Of a stretch of 64,000 nucleotides of DNA, positions 47,139-55,391 are shown piece by piece. Where the stretch lies: positions 1 to 64,000 of the forward strand of contig CAKZLE010000002.1 of NCBI GenBank assembly GCA_937125225.1, in the 5' to 3' direction. Position 1 is the first letter of the stretch. Each line of letters begins with the position of its first letter. The notes beneath the pieces are model-generated. The model ran no database searches. It was not told the DNA's origin and saw nothing but the letters and a program-made list of their open reading frames with translations. This DNA comes from an uncultured Spirochaetia bacterium (GTDB taxonomy: Bacteria > Spirochaetota > Spirochaetia > CAKZLE01). A program made the translations under genes and the position numbers.

Positions 47139-47150
47139 CTCACCATTCTC

Positions 47151-48038
47151 CTAGAATCTCTCGAGTATTGTGTAATTCCTGATGGCGATAAGAGCCTTCC
47201 AATTCTCTTTTGCATGCCTCCAGGAATCCTCATATTGTCCCCACCTCCAGTTCGGTTCCCATAATCCATGCTCATCAGCACCCTCCTCAATGAATTTCAG
47301 GTGCATGTCAGCACCAGCTTGGATCAAGGAATAGAGTCTATGGTTAGGGTCTGTGATAAAATCAAAAGGACGGGGAACATAGGTGTTCCACTGGGCGCTG
47401 TCGAGATTCAACAGAGAGTTGATCGCACTCCTCAGAGAGAGAATCATCTGATCCTGCTGAGTCTCATTCACCTGATCGAATAGCGAGAGGTAACAATAGA
47501 TCTCATGTTCAGAGGTAAACTCCTCCATTTCTTGTAATCGACCGATGGCTTCTTGAACCAATCCATCGATATCGAGTTTTCTTACGAGTTCACGTTCTCT
47601 GTTGAGTATCCCAATGATCTCACAGGTAGGATTACCCCAACTCAGATCGATCACCGTACCATCATATTCCTCTTTATATTCCCACCAAGGGGCATGGGGA
47701 TACTCATTCACCTTTGCTGAACAGCATTTCCATCCTTGCCGTCCTGGGATGAAAGCATCCTCAAGATAGGAGACAGCAGCACCTACTAAAGCTTCGGGAA
47801 AGGAGGAGAGCCTCTCAAAGATCTGAAAAGCCTTGGTGACGGCCATTGGAGAGGAATCTGGGAGGAGAAAATCAGGTTCTAGACCTCCTCCGAAACCACC
47901 ATCTGATCGTTGGTACTCTTTTAGAGCACTGAATACCCTACTAGTTGCACCACCGGTAAAACAGGCAGAGAAATAGGCAGAATAGAGTGGATCACAATGT
48001 TCTTTGATATAAGTCCCTGCACGTTCAATCGATACCAT
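47151..48038 (-). CDS. Alpha/alpha-toroid (prenyltransferase-like) protein of unknown function
   Basis: A 295-residue soluble protein. The YQRSDGGFGGGLEPDF element resembles the QW-type repeat of terpenoid cyclase/prenyltransferase toroids. Further Trp-rich segments (WKCCSAKVNEYPHAPWWEY; LWEPNWRWGQYEDSW) are typical of hypothetical proteins with this fold. No DxDD or DDxxD motif is seen, so cyclase activity is unlikely. Context: operon with the AraC-GyrI regulator. Confidence 0.7.
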   Translation of the reverse strand: MVSIERAGTYIKEHCDPLYSAYFSACFTGGATSRVFSALKEYQRSDGGFGGGLEPDFLLPDSSPMAVTKAFQIFERLSSFPEALVGAAVSYLEDAFIPGRQGWKCCSAKVNEYPHAPWWEYKEEYDGTVIDLSWGNPTCEIIGILNRERELVRKLDIDGLVQEAIGRLQEMEEFTSEHEIYCYLSLFDQVNETQQDQMILSLRSAINSLLNLDSAQWNTYVPRPFDFITDPNHRLYSLIQAGADMHLKFIEEGADEHGLWEPNWRWGQYEDSWRHAKENWKALIAIRNYTILERF

Positions 48039-48064
48039 AACACCTCCCCGTCGCTTGACCTCTC

Positions 48065-48832
48065 TTATCTATACTGGTCATCGTTTGCTTTGAATTCGAG
48101 AAAGTCCTCATCCTCTGGGATACTCACATACCACTGATCTGAGATATCTATCTGAATCATTATATCATCAGTGGTGCAAGCGAGAAGATGTCCACCAGCA
48201 CTTCTATCTTCAGTGATGAAATGGAAATGATACCCCGCAGCATTGGCCTCTCCCATATAGTCTGGTAAACGGAAACCGATAATATCTCCAGTGATCTGCT
48301 CGAACTCGAAGATGGGCTGCTCTTTGAGGACTTCTAGGAGGACAGGATAAGGTCTTTGTTGTTCAGGAACACTTCGGGTCTTCACATAAGAGAAGGTCCC
48401 TGAGATCCTGATGCAATAGGGAAGATTCTCTGAAGGAATCCTCTCATCGATATAGGTATAGAGCTCTCCAAGTTCCAGAACCTCTTGAGTTGAGATCGTT
48501 ATATCAGGAGAGAACTCTGTGACTACGGCAAAGGGAGTCATCTCAGAATCAGGAATCACTAGGGCATCGCCATCACTGTTGATCTGGTAGAACACTCCAT
48601 CCAAGGCTATCATCTCACCATCTAGATGTTGTAGCGTTCCCAATCCGGTATCACCATGATCTGACAACTCTCCAAAATTCATATCTCCGTCATATACTCC
48701 CTGTAGAAGAGAGCTCAGGACCGAGTATTGGAAGATGGTATCATCTGAGGGATCGAGGGAATCGGTTGTGTGACAACCGGTAAATATGAAGAATGAGAGC
48801 AGGAGCAGAGTGAATGTAGTAATTCTATTCAT
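48065..48832 (-). CDS. budA: Alpha-acetolactate decarboxylase, lipoprotein form
   Basis: A 255-residue protein with the full family pattern: FQYSVLSSLLQGVYDG, HGDTGLGTLQHLDGEMIALDG, TPFAVVTEF, TRSVPEQQRPYP, and the zinc ligands in AAGYHFHF and GGHLL. The enzyme converts acetolactate to acetoin. The N-terminus is a lipoprotein signal with lipobox FTGC (Cys20), so the mature enzyme should sit on the outer face of the inner membrane or in the outer membrane. ATG 48832 follows GGAGG; the frame runs to a GTG four codons earlier. No acetolactate synthase lies nearby. Confidence 0.93.
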   Translation of the reverse strand: MNRITTFTLLLLSFFIFTGCHTTDSLDPSDDTIFQYSVLSSLLQGVYDGDMNFGELSDHGDTGLGTLQHLDGEMIALDGVFYQINSDGDALVIPDSEMTPFAVVTEFSPDITISTQEVLELGELYTYIDERIPSENLPYCIRISGTFSYVKTRSVPEQQRPYPVLLEVLKEQPIFEFEQITGDIIGFRLPDYMGEANAAGYHFHFITEDRSAGGHLLACTTDDIMIQIDISDQWYVSIPEDEDFLEFKANDDQYR

Positions 48833-48904
48833 GAGAACCTCCACGGTAAGATAGACCTATTTTACCATGAAGGAGTTGATCATTTATACCATTATTTCAT
48901 CAAT

Positions 48905-49642
48905 TCAAGATTTCTGAGAGGTTATCCTCAACCAATTCTGTTCTATGACCGACTCGAACTCATCAAGGGGGAGTCCATACAGCTTTGCAGCTCTCCTGTA
49001 GACCTCTTTGATATCGCAAGGGATCCCTGCCCTCTCATAGAGCCAACTGCAGCCACCCGGGTTATCAGTCTCGAGGAGTACCCGATCTAGAGGGATCAGG
49101 GAGGAGATACCATCCGAGGTTGTTGATCTTAGGATATCGACACTCAAGGTGAAACAAGAGCCGATAGCCAGATACTCTTTTATGAGATCTTCCGGTCCTG
49201 AATACCAGTGAATGATAGATCTTTCGATATGTGAGGCTCTCAGTATCTCCAGGACTTCAGCTTCAGCATCCTTGGTATGGATATTCATGAGTTTGTCATA
49301 TCGAAGGGATTTTCGACAGAAATATTCGAATACAGGCCGCTGCGTCTCAAAGTACTCTTTCGGAGCCCAGAGACGATCAAGACCGACCTCACCAATGAGC
49401 TGAGCCCCGTTGATCTGGTCATCGATCTCATCGAGTCTATCAAGGAAACGATGAGAGATCCAGGGATGCACCCCCAGACCAGGTATGATCATAGATGTGA
49501 GATCTGCCATACTGCAGATCTCACGATAGGAGGAGAGATCCATAGAGACCGCAACAGTCTTTATATGCTCCCTCTCAATCTCTACGATCGCATCAACTCT
49601 ATTCTCATACTGGTCTGCATGGACATGTGCATCGATCACCAC
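48905..49642 (-). CDS. TatD-family metal-dependent hydrolase
   Basis: A 245-residue amidohydrolase-fold protein. Metal ligands appear in DAHVHAD at the N-terminus, GEVGLD (catalytic Glu), NIHTKDAE, IIHWYSG and LLETDNPG. TatD relatives are 3'-5' DNA exonucleases or uncharacterised phosphodiesterases. The start is GTG 49642, which overlaps the stop of the dehydrogenase gene by one base; a second GTG follows immediately. It has an unusual SCFTLSVDIL where typical TatD has a G-Y-F-S motif. Confidence 0.9.
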   Translation of the reverse strand: MVIDAHVHADQYENRVDAIVEIEREHIKTVAVSMDLSSYREICSMADLTSMIIPGLGVHPWISHRFLDRLDEIDDQINGAQLIGEVGLDRLWAPKEYFETQRPVFEYFCRKSLRYDKLMNIHTKDAEAEVLEILRASHIERSIIHWYSGPEDLIKEYLAIGSCFTLSVDILRSTTSDGISSLIPLDRVLLETDNPGGCSWLYERAGIPCDIKEVYRRAAKLYGLPLDEFESVIEQNWLRITSQKS

Positions 49643-50598
49643 TAGCTGTTGACAACATTTGCAGGAGTACCATTGATAAAGTCCTCTACATTCGATACAG
49701 CAGTATCCAATAGTCGTCCTCGTGCCTCAGCGGTAGCCCAAGCGATATGAGGAGTGATGAAACAGTTCTTCGCCATCAACAGCGGATTATCCTTCAAGAT
49801 CGGCTCTGTCGAAACGACATCGAGTCCAGCCCCTGCTATCACACCATTGTTCAAAGCTGTAGTCAAGGCTAGCTCATCTACCAAGGGACCTCTACTGGTA
49901 TTGATCAGAAAGGCAGTCGATCTCATACTCTTCAGACGTTCTTCATTCACGATCCCTTCAGTATCGGCAAAGAGAGGACAGTGAAGTGAGACTATATCGG
50001 AATCTCTGAATACGGTATCGATATCGACGAACTCTGCTAAGGAGGGATCCATCTTCTCTGAGAAGGCATCATAGGCTATGATCTTCATCGAGAAGGCCCT
50101 AGCGATCTGTGCTACCTTCTGCCCGATCCTACCAAACCCGATGATACCTATCGTCTTTCCAGCAAGTTCGATCAGGGGGTAGTTCCAGTAACAGAAATCT
50201 ATAGAACGTTCCCATTCCCCTGCGTAGACCGTATCAGAATGTTCCTTCACATGTTGAGTCAGATGAAGGATATGTGAGAACACCATCTGTGCGACCGAGG
50301 CGGTACCGTAGGTCGGTATATTGGTAACGGGAATACCCCGCTCCTTTGCAGCATTCACATCGACTACATTGTAGCCTGTTGCAAGTACTCCGATATATTT
50401 CAAGGTGGGGAGTCCTGCTATCGTCTGTGCAGACAAAGGGGTCTTGTTCGTAATGAGGATATCGGCATCGACTGCCCTATTGAGAATCTCAGTATCAGCA
50501 GTCCGCTCATATACTGTTACATCCCCTAAGGACCTCAAACCATCCCAACTCAGATCTCCAGGATTCAGAGCAAATCCGTCAAGAACAATAATCTTCAT
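49642..50598 (-). CDS. D-2-hydroxyacid dehydrogenase (glycerate dehydrogenase-like)
   Basis: A 318-residue NAD-dependent dehydrogenase. The nucleotide-binding motif is GIIGFGRIGQKVAQIA. The catalytic Arg lies in NTSRGPLVDE, the Glu in GLDVVSTEP, and the His in NCFITPHIAWAT. It is closest by pattern to hydroxypyruvate/glycerate dehydrogenases (YNVVDVNAAKERGIPVTNIP). AAAGGAAG precedes the ATG. It is coupled to the TatD gene downstream; upstream lies a stretch of decayed coding sequence. Confidence 0.94.
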   Translation of the reverse strand: MKIIVLDGFALNPGDLSWDGLRSLGDVTVYERTADTEILNRAVDADILITNKTPLSAQTIAGLPTLKYIGVLATGYNVVDVNAAKERGIPVTNIPTYGTASVAQMVFSHILHLTQHVKEHSDTVYAGEWERSIDFCYWNYPLIELAGKTIGIIGFGRIGQKVAQIARAFSMKIIAYDAFSEKMDPSLAEFVDIDTVFRDSDIVSLHCPLFADTEGIVNEERLKSMRSTAFLINTSRGPLVDELALTTALNNGVIAGAGLDVVSTEPILKDNPLLMAKNCFITPHIAWATAEARGRLLDTAVSNVEDFINGTPANVVNS

Positions 50599-50610
50599 AG
50601 CTATCTTCCT

Positions 50611-50781
50611 TTATTGTACATTGATGACAAGTCGTCTGTATGCCTTGAGGGATACGATCGGATTATCATCTTTGACTTCAAATATACCATGGATTGTCGT
50701 TACTAAGCTATCTTTCAGCAGCAGAGTAAACCTTCCCTTTAACCTATGAAGAAAAACAGGTGATCGTTTACTGTTTCTATG
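50611..50781 (-). pseudogene. Orphan C-terminal coding remnant before the dehydrogenase gene
   Basis: A 56-codon open stretch that reads like real protein (RFTLLLKDSLVTTIHGIFEV, then KDDNPIVSLKAYRRLVINVQ, stop). It has no ATG, GTG or TTG start, and its 5' side begins right after a stop and a terminator hairpin. It looks like the tail of a gene lost by deletion. The family is not recognised. Confidence 0.45.
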
Positions 50782-50787
50782 CTAACA

Positions 50788-50817
50788 AAAGGGGCCGATA
50801 TGCTTTCGAGCCCCTTT
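50788..50817 (-). terminator. Terminator hairpin, probably of the decayed gene
   Basis: Stem AAAGGGGC (50788-50795) / GCCCCTTT (50810-50817), with CGA / TCG pairing inside across a bulge. The minus strand ends TTTTGTTAG and the plus strand TTTCATC. It follows the coding remnant at 50833-50996 by 15 bases. Confidence 0.65.
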
Positions 50818-50832
50818 CATCAATTACGTGTT

Positions 50833-50996
50833 TTAAATCAATCGCCCTACTCTCAGTTTATGGGTCTTGATCTCATATGGGTCATAGTGATCAGTATACC
50901 TGTTATCTGGGATACTTAATCTTTTCTCGTTCCATGACTATCGAAGGTCCTCTGGATCCGATCATCGATGTCTTCGGCATGTTTCAGAACCTCAAC
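50833..50996 (-). pseudogene. Frameshifted C-terminal gene fragment
   Basis: Two consecutive minus-strand frames read as protein. 50996-50919 gives VEVLKHAEDIDDRIQRTFDS and HGTRKD, then a stop. The next frame, joining near 50920, gives RLSIPDNRYTDHYDPYEIKT and HKLRVGRLI, then a stop at 50833. One frameshift would join them into a continuous C-terminus that ends just before a terminator. I do not recognise the family. Confidence 0.45.
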
Positions 50997-51014
50997 GATT
51001 ACAGTTTAGGATCT

Positions 51015-51221
51015 TTAAACTTGGAAAAAATGAACTGCTACTTCAAAGGAATTCTTTAAAAGGAAGATCATATACCAACAGAAACCGCAAAGCACAATAC
51101 AGCTCAGAGAAGAAAGAATCAGAGATTCTTTTATATGACCTTGGCATTGATTCAGAAGATGACTAGAGGTGAAGAGGTTGAATTCAGACATGAGATCGAT
51201 GTCGATCTTATCATAGGACAA
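51015..51221 (-). pseudogene. Possible further coding remnant with one hydrophobic segment
   Basis: A 68-codon open frame right after the SGNH hydrolase gene, beginning with TTG and reading SYDKIDIDLMSEFNLFTSS, then a hydrophobic stretch SCIVLCGFCWYMIFLL. There is no convincing ribosome site. It may be part of the same decayed locus as 50833-50996 or may be chance. Confidence 0.25.
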
Positions 51222-51238
51222 ACCACATCCAAGAGGCC

Positions 51239-51940
51239 CTAGTCCAGAACCTCACTGACTAATCTCCCAAGGGCTTTTGCTCCAACCTGATTCAGATGGA
51301 CTCCATCGATCGTGAGATGAAGTCCTCTTCGCTTGGAGAGTCTCAAATCGAGTTCTCCGATCCTTGGAACTACAATATCAGTCAAGGTGACTCCGGGGTT
51401 CTTACCCAAGACAAAATCAGGATTGATCGTTCGACCTGTAAGATAATCCTTCTCCCATCGGTTAAAATCGACGAATTTCGCATTGAATTCAACAGAGAGT
51501 CTCTTGAGCTCCTCATTGTAGGAATCGACCTTCTGGTTCACCTCTGAGGTGACATCTTCACCGATACAGGGAATACTGATCATGACTTTCTCGCAATCCC
51601 CGACCAAATCGAGCATTTCTGAGAACTGTTCTCCATAGGCTAAAGGACTCTGGCAGGGTACACCCTTCGCATAGATAGAATTTGAAGCGACTTTCTCCCA
51701 TAGCCTAGAACGATTCAATAGATAGTCATATAGAATATCATTGGTCCCGACAAGGACGATGAGCGTCTCGATGGTATGTTCAAGAAGATGATTCCTTAAC
51801 CTTGACGAGACCCCTCGAAGAGTATCACCTCCCCGGCCATGGTTCTCATACTTTCTTGAGTCTCCCAAATAATCTAGAAAACTACTGCCGGGAAGGCCCT
51901 CTGTGAGGCTGTCCCCAAAACAGATGATCGTTTCTTTCAT
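51239..51940 (-). CDS. SGNH/GDSL-family esterase
   Basis: A 233-residue cytoplasmic hydrolase with all four blocks: CFGDSLTEG (Ser10 region), HGRGGDT (Gly), VGTNDILYD (Asn) and TIDGVHLNQ (Asp-x-x-His). It deacylates carbohydrate or lipid esters; the substrate is unknown. No signal peptide. It follows the GNAT gene by 32 bases on the same strand. Confidence 0.92.
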   Translation of the reverse strand: MKETIICFGDSLTEGLPGSSFLDYLGDSRKYENHGRGGDTLRGVSSRLRNHLLEHTIETLIVLVGTNDILYDYLLNRSRLWEKVASNSIYAKGVPCQSPLAYGEQFSEMLDLVGDCEKVMISIPCIGEDVTSEVNQKVDSYNEELKRLSVEFNAKFVDFNRWEKDYLTGRTINPDFVLGKNPGVTLTDIVVPRIGELDLRLSKRRGLHLTIDGVHLNQVGAKALGRLVSEVLD

Positions 51941-51972
51941 GATCTTCTCTCTCCCTACTAAAAGATGACAGA

Positions 51973-52491
51973 CTATTCAAAGCCCTCTGAGACTTCACTA
52001 TTATCCCTATGGAACAGGGCGATCTTCACTCCATCATCCATCTCCTGGATTTCATGAAGTTCGAACCCACAACGCAGATACAGATCTGTCAGATATTTCC
52101 TATCTGAATAGCATTCCAATCTAACACTATCTATATGAGCCTCTATTGAAGCTCTTAGGATCCAATCGAGCATCGCATCTGCGAGCCCCATACCACTATA
52201 TAGCCGGTCTACCACCAACTTATGTATATACCAATAGGATCTCTCGGGGTCCTCACTCCAGAAGAAGTCCTCCCTCTTCTTGATGATGAAACCACCAGCG
52301 AGGTCACCATCCATATAGAGTCCGTAACACCTTGGGTCTAGATACTTGGTGACAAATGATTCTCTATCAGCGATGTAGATCGGATTCCACATTGCCTGCC
52401 CCTTCTCTGCCAACCAGGCTGCAGTGGACTGATAGATCTTCAATAACTTCTCGAATTCAGCTGCGTTCAACTCTTTTAGTTCCATCTTCAT
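51973..52491 (-). CDS. GNAT-family N-acetyltransferase
   Basis: A 172-residue acetyltransferase. Motif A region: YWYIHKLVVDRLYSGMGLADAMLDWI, in which the usual Q/R-x-x-G-x-G/A loop is R-L-Y-S-G-M-G-L. Motif B region: LYLRCGFELHEIQE. The acceptor is unknown. It probably forms a small operon with the SGNH hydrolase, a common pairing of acyl transfer and removal, though coupling here is only by position. Confidence 0.88.
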   Translation of the reverse strand: MKMELKELNAAEFEKLLKIYQSTAAWLAEKGQAMWNPIYIADRESFVTKYLDPRCYGLYMDGDLAGGFIIKKREDFFWSEDPERSYWYIHKLVVDRLYSGMGLADAMLDWILRASIEAHIDSVRLECYSDRKYLTDLYLRCGFELHEIQEMDDGVKIALFHRDNSEVSEGFE

Positions 52492-52528
52492 ACTCTCATT
52501 GTAATCTCAGAGTCTCTACATGGCAATA

Positions 52529-52569
52529 GATTAAGAAATCTCAATAGGTATTGACACCTATTCTTAATC
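52529..52569. promoter_or_regulatory. Long interrupted dyad over a TTGACA element
   Basis: GATTAAG...AATAGGT is mirrored by ACCTATT-CTTAATC, with seven unpaired bases in the left arm. The central loop and right arm contain TTGACA (52551-52556), which points toward the DUF2202 gene. No good -10 is seen at standard spacing. It could be an operator for either divergent gene. Confidence 0.5.
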
Positions 52570-52618
52570 CACTGCCTGTATCTTCTAAACATGACCTAAA
52601 GAGTCAGGGAGGATTATT

Positions 52619-53140
52619 ATGAGAAAACAGACAATCATCACTATCATCTTGGCAGTATTCCTATTACAAGGGACATTATTCGCAGCGGATCTACTCACCT
52701 CAGCCGAAGAGGATGGGATCATGCTTATGAGAGAGGAAGAAAAACTCGCAAGAGATGTTTATATCGTTCTTTTTGAGACTTGGCACATCGAAACCTTTGA
52801 TAACATCTCATCAAGTGAAGAACAGCATATGAGCGCCGTTGGTAAGATCATCGAACGATATGATCTAGAAGATCCCATAGTCAATGATGAGGTGGGGGTG
52901 TTTACCGATGCCCATCTACAAGGGCTCTACGAGGATCTCATCGAAAAAGGAATGAGAACAGTCGAAGATGCGCTAGAAGTTGGAATCATGATCGAAGAAC
53001 TCGATATTGCAGACCTAGAAGCTCTGATGAGTGAAGACCTTCCAGATGATATCCAGAGAACCTATTCAAGATTATTAAGAGGATCAGAGCGACATCTTGA
53101 CTCCTTCGAGAGTCAGTTAGCGAAGTACTCTTATATATAA
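52619..53140 (+). CDS. Exported DUF2202 ferritin-like protein
   Basis: A 173-residue protein with a signal peptide (~1-22, ending TLFAAD). A DUF2202 domain follows: MREEEKLARDVYIVLFETW and ISSSEEQHMSAVGKII give the E-x-x-x-A-R-D and E-Q-H-M helices of a ferritin-like four-helix fold. Function is unproven; metal binding is plausible from the Glu/His pattern. AGGGAGG precedes the ATG. It converges with the envelope-protein gene; a hairpin separates them. Confidence 0.9.
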   Translation: MRKQTIITIILAVFLLQGTLFAADLLTSAEEDGIMLMREEEKLARDVYIVLFETWHIETFDNISSSEEQHMSAVGKIIERYDLEDPIVNDEVGVFTDAHLQGLYEDLIEKGMRTVEDALEVGIMIEELDIADLEALMSEDLPDDIQRTYSRLLRGSERHLDSFESQLAKYSYI

Positions 53141-53150
53141 GATAATGAAA

Positions 53151-53173
53151 GCCCCCAACGTACTGTTGAGGGC
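53151..53173. terminator. Shared terminator between convergent genes
   Basis: GCCCCCAAC / GTTGAGGGC, with one mismatch, around loop GTACT. The minus strand continues TTTCATT and the plus strand TTAGTCT. It serves the minus-strand envelope gene, and perhaps DUF2202. Confidence 0.65.
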
Positions 53174-53184
53174 TTAGTCTTCAG

Positions 53185-54360
53185 CTACCAGAGCCTGAAT
53201 TCACCACCTGCATAGATATCCATACCACCGGTCGCACCCGATGCGATCCTCAAACCTGCATAGACTTCCAGATTCGGATTCATGAGGTAATGTCCCTCTC
53301 CTTGAACACTAAAGAAAAATGGAGTCACCCAGACAGAGCTGTATCCTACATATGTATCAGCCTCAGCCCACCAATGATAGTCTTCAGGTAGATAGACTAC
53401 TCGACCGTTAACATCTATATTCAGATCTATCGGAGTAGCACTAGTTGGTGAATACTCAACATTCACATCACCATCAGCTTCTAGATAGAGCATATTATCC
53501 ATAAAGAAATCTGCATATTGTCCGATAAGATCAAGATCTATGGCATAGTTCCAGCCTCCACCGGCAGCCTTATTGATGAAAGTACTCAATCTAGCTCGTG
53601 CATCCCAACCATAAACCATATTTGCGATCCGTGCAGCCTCAAAAGCATACATGGGAGAACTACCAATGTAGAGAATCTCCATTGCTCTACCAGGTATGCC
53701 CATCACATCTGCCAACTCCTGCCAATAGGCCACAAGTAGCTTACTACGATCTTCAGTATACTGATTGAGCATAGAATCCTGTCGCTCGAATAGCTCTGTG
53801 ACGGCCTTTACCTTCTCAACGGTTGGTATTACACCAAGCTGTTCCATCATAAGTGTGGCCATCCTGACATTGACGATGGAATGTACTCTTCCGATTCCAA
53901 TACCACCATAAGGAAAAGCCTCGATATCAAGAGTCATCGGAGCAGGTGATATATTCAACTGGGTATCAAAGAATCCACCAGCCTCCCAAAAACCATCCAT
54001 TCCACCAAGATCAAGACCATATTGAATATGATTAATGAGCGGATCAAACTCTATCTCAATATTAGTGGTACCAATATCGACTCTAGCATCTGCATCGATG
54101 ATGGTTCGTGTTTCCAACTGCTGATCAAACGAATAGTAGTTCCCATCGACTGCAACATCTAGATCAAAGGTTCCCGTTCCGACTGAGATCTCCACGACAT
54201 TATCAGCTGCACTCGTACCCACAGTTCCAAGCCCCCCCTCGAAGGTCAACATATCATAGGAAGTCGGTACAACCATTTCATAAAGTTCACTATAATCTGC
54301 TGCAATCACCATAGACAGACTAAAAACAAGCAAGAAGACAACTAAAAGACTTTTTCTCAT
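53185..54360 (-). CDS. Exported envelope protein, probably outer membrane
   Basis: Unrecognised, 391 residues. A classic signal peptide (~1-21, ending MVIAADY) is followed by strand-rich segments at both ends (~45-150 and ~270-391), with alternating hydrophobic residues and a C-terminal aromatic (GGEFRLW), as in beta-barrel outer-membrane proteins. The middle (~165-250) is helical. ATG 54360 follows GGAGG; a longer open frame to 54396 is rejected for lack of a ribosome site. It has its own promoter at 54415-54443. Confidence 0.75.
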   Translation of the reverse strand: MRKSLLVVFLLVFSLSMVIAADYSELYEMVVPTSYDMLTFEGGLGTVGTSAADNVVEISVGTGTFDLDVAVDGNYYSFDQQLETRTIIDADARVDIGTTNIEIEFDPLINHIQYGLDLGGMDGFWEAGGFFDTQLNISPAPMTLDIEAFPYGGIGIGRVHSIVNVRMATLMMEQLGVIPTVEKVKAVTELFERQDSMLNQYTEDRSKLLVAYWQELADVMGIPGRAMEILYIGSSPMYAFEAARIANMVYGWDARARLSTFINKAAGGGWNYAIDLDLIGQYADFFMDNMLYLEADGDVNVEYSPTSATPIDLNIDVNGRVVYLPEDYHWWAEADTYVGYSSVWVTPFFFSVQGEGHYLMNPNLEVYAGLRIASGATGGMDIYAGGEFRLW

Positions 54361-54414
54361 ATCATCCCTCCAGTAGAAAAATAGATGTAGATACAAAGAA
54401 GACCCTCTATTACT

Positions 54415-54443
54415 GTTATACTATAGACTTAGGCACAACGCAA
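54415..54443 (-). promoter_or_regulatory. Promoter of the envelope-protein gene
   Basis: Minus strand: TTGCGT (54438-54443), a 17-base spacer, TATAAC (54415-54420), giving a leader of about 50 bases before the ATG at 54360. Confidence 0.65.
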
Positions 54444-54561
54444 ATATTTTTGATTAATCTTGGTTTTCTTAACATTGTTTATGTGTTCACATTCACATTA
54501 AATATGTATTTATAGACTTTATATTCTATATCATATACTTATTAAAATAATTAAACTTTTC

Positions 54562-54584
54562 TTAAGAATGATTATCATTTTTAA
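54562..54584. promoter_or_regulatory. 23-bp palindrome resembling a Fur/PerR-family box
   Basis: TTAA-x-AATGAT-T-ATCATT-x-TTAA has one mismatched pair and a single central base. The core AATGATTATCATT resembles Fur-family operators. It abuts the -35 of the sulfur operon promoter, where a regulator could block or recruit polymerase. It lies in very AT-rich DNA, so chance is not excluded. Confidence 0.5.
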
Positions 54585-54613
54585 TTGATATTTTCACACC
54601 TATATATTATAAT
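54585..54613 (+). promoter_or_regulatory. Promoter of the sulfur-relay operon
   Basis: TTGATA (54585-54590), 17 bases, TATAAT (54608-54613): eleven of twelve consensus positions. The leader before the first gene is about 60 bases. Confidence 0.88.
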
Positions 54614-54678
54614 TCCCGTAAGTTATTAAATTATGCAATAATTATTGTATAAATCAACAGTATGGAGGATTGGACTAC

Positions 54679-55371
54679 ATGAGCGAAAACCAAGCTGCTG
54701 GATCATCTATTCAGCGTAGTTCCAGGTCAAGAACAAGACCAAAAAAGAAAAAGAAGAACCTACTTCCACAGGCAGCTATTCTAGTTGTACTCGTGGCAGT
54801 GGTGGGAATCCTTCTTGCAAGAACCTCTGCCCTACTCGCTGTCTTCTGGATAACAGGTATGGCTTTTGGATTCATCTTGCAGCGTTCCCGATTCTGCTTC
54901 ACTGCTTCTTTGAGAGACCCTTCTCTTACAGGAAGTACGACGTTGACACGTGCAGTGCTTATAGCATTCGCACTCACATCTTTAGGTTTCTGGGCAATCA
55001 AGTATGGAGCACACCTTAACGGTCTTCCTATACCAGGGCAGAGTTATGTCGTCCCTATCAGTCTTGCGACTGCAGTAGGCGCCTTCATGTTCGGTATCGG
55101 TATGGTTATCGCAGGTGGTTGTGCATCTGGTACTTTGATGCGAGTCGGAGAGGGATTCATCATGCAAGTCCTCTCACTCCTATTCTTCATCATAGGATCC
55201 CTTTGGGGAGCTCATGATTATGGATGGTGGAAACTCAATTTCATGCTCGATGGTAAAGCAATATTCATGCCGGATATCTTCGGTTGGATCGGCGCTATCA
55301 TCGTACAGCTTCTCATCATCGGGTGTCTATTCGTAGCAGCTGCAAAATGGGAAGAGAAGAAAAACAGTTAA
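54679..55371 (+). CDS. yeeE: YeeE/YedE-type sulfur channel, first half
   Basis: A 230-residue membrane protein. A Lys/Arg-rich cytoplasmic N-terminus (KKKKK near 22-26) precedes about six helices. Two conserved cysteine elements of the YeeE/TsuA thiosulfate channel are present: SRFCFTASLRD (Cys73) and AGGCASGTLMRVGEG (Cys148). Full-length YeeE has two such halves in one chain; here the other half is a separate gene at 55899. ATG 54679 is used, with GGAGG ten bases upstream. It should pass thiosulfate or a persulfide-type sulfur species inward. First gene of the operon. Confidence 0.9.
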   Translation: MSENQAAGSSIQRSSRSRTRPKKKKKNLLPQAAILVVLVAVVGILLARTSALLAVFWITGMAFGFILQRSRFCFTASLRDPSLTGSTTLTRAVLIAFALTSLGFWAIKYGAHLNGLPIPGQSYVVPISLATAVGAFMFGIGMVIAGGCASGTLMRVGEGFIMQVLSLLFFIIGSLWGAHDYGWWKLNFMLDGKAIFMPDIFGWIGAIIVQLLIIGCLFVAAAKWEEKKNS

Positions 55372-55391
55372 AGGATTATGAGGAGAGAAAC

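Noticed and set aside
48905-49642. TatD gene as part of a Qat-type defence system
   Set aside because: No QatA ATPase, QatB or QueC-like QatC gene is adjacent. The gene is coupled to a metabolic dehydrogenase instead.
50405-50749. Plus-strand open frame across the dehydrogenase start
   Set aside because: It is antisense to the dehydrogenase N-terminus and to a minus-strand coding remnant; no start signals.
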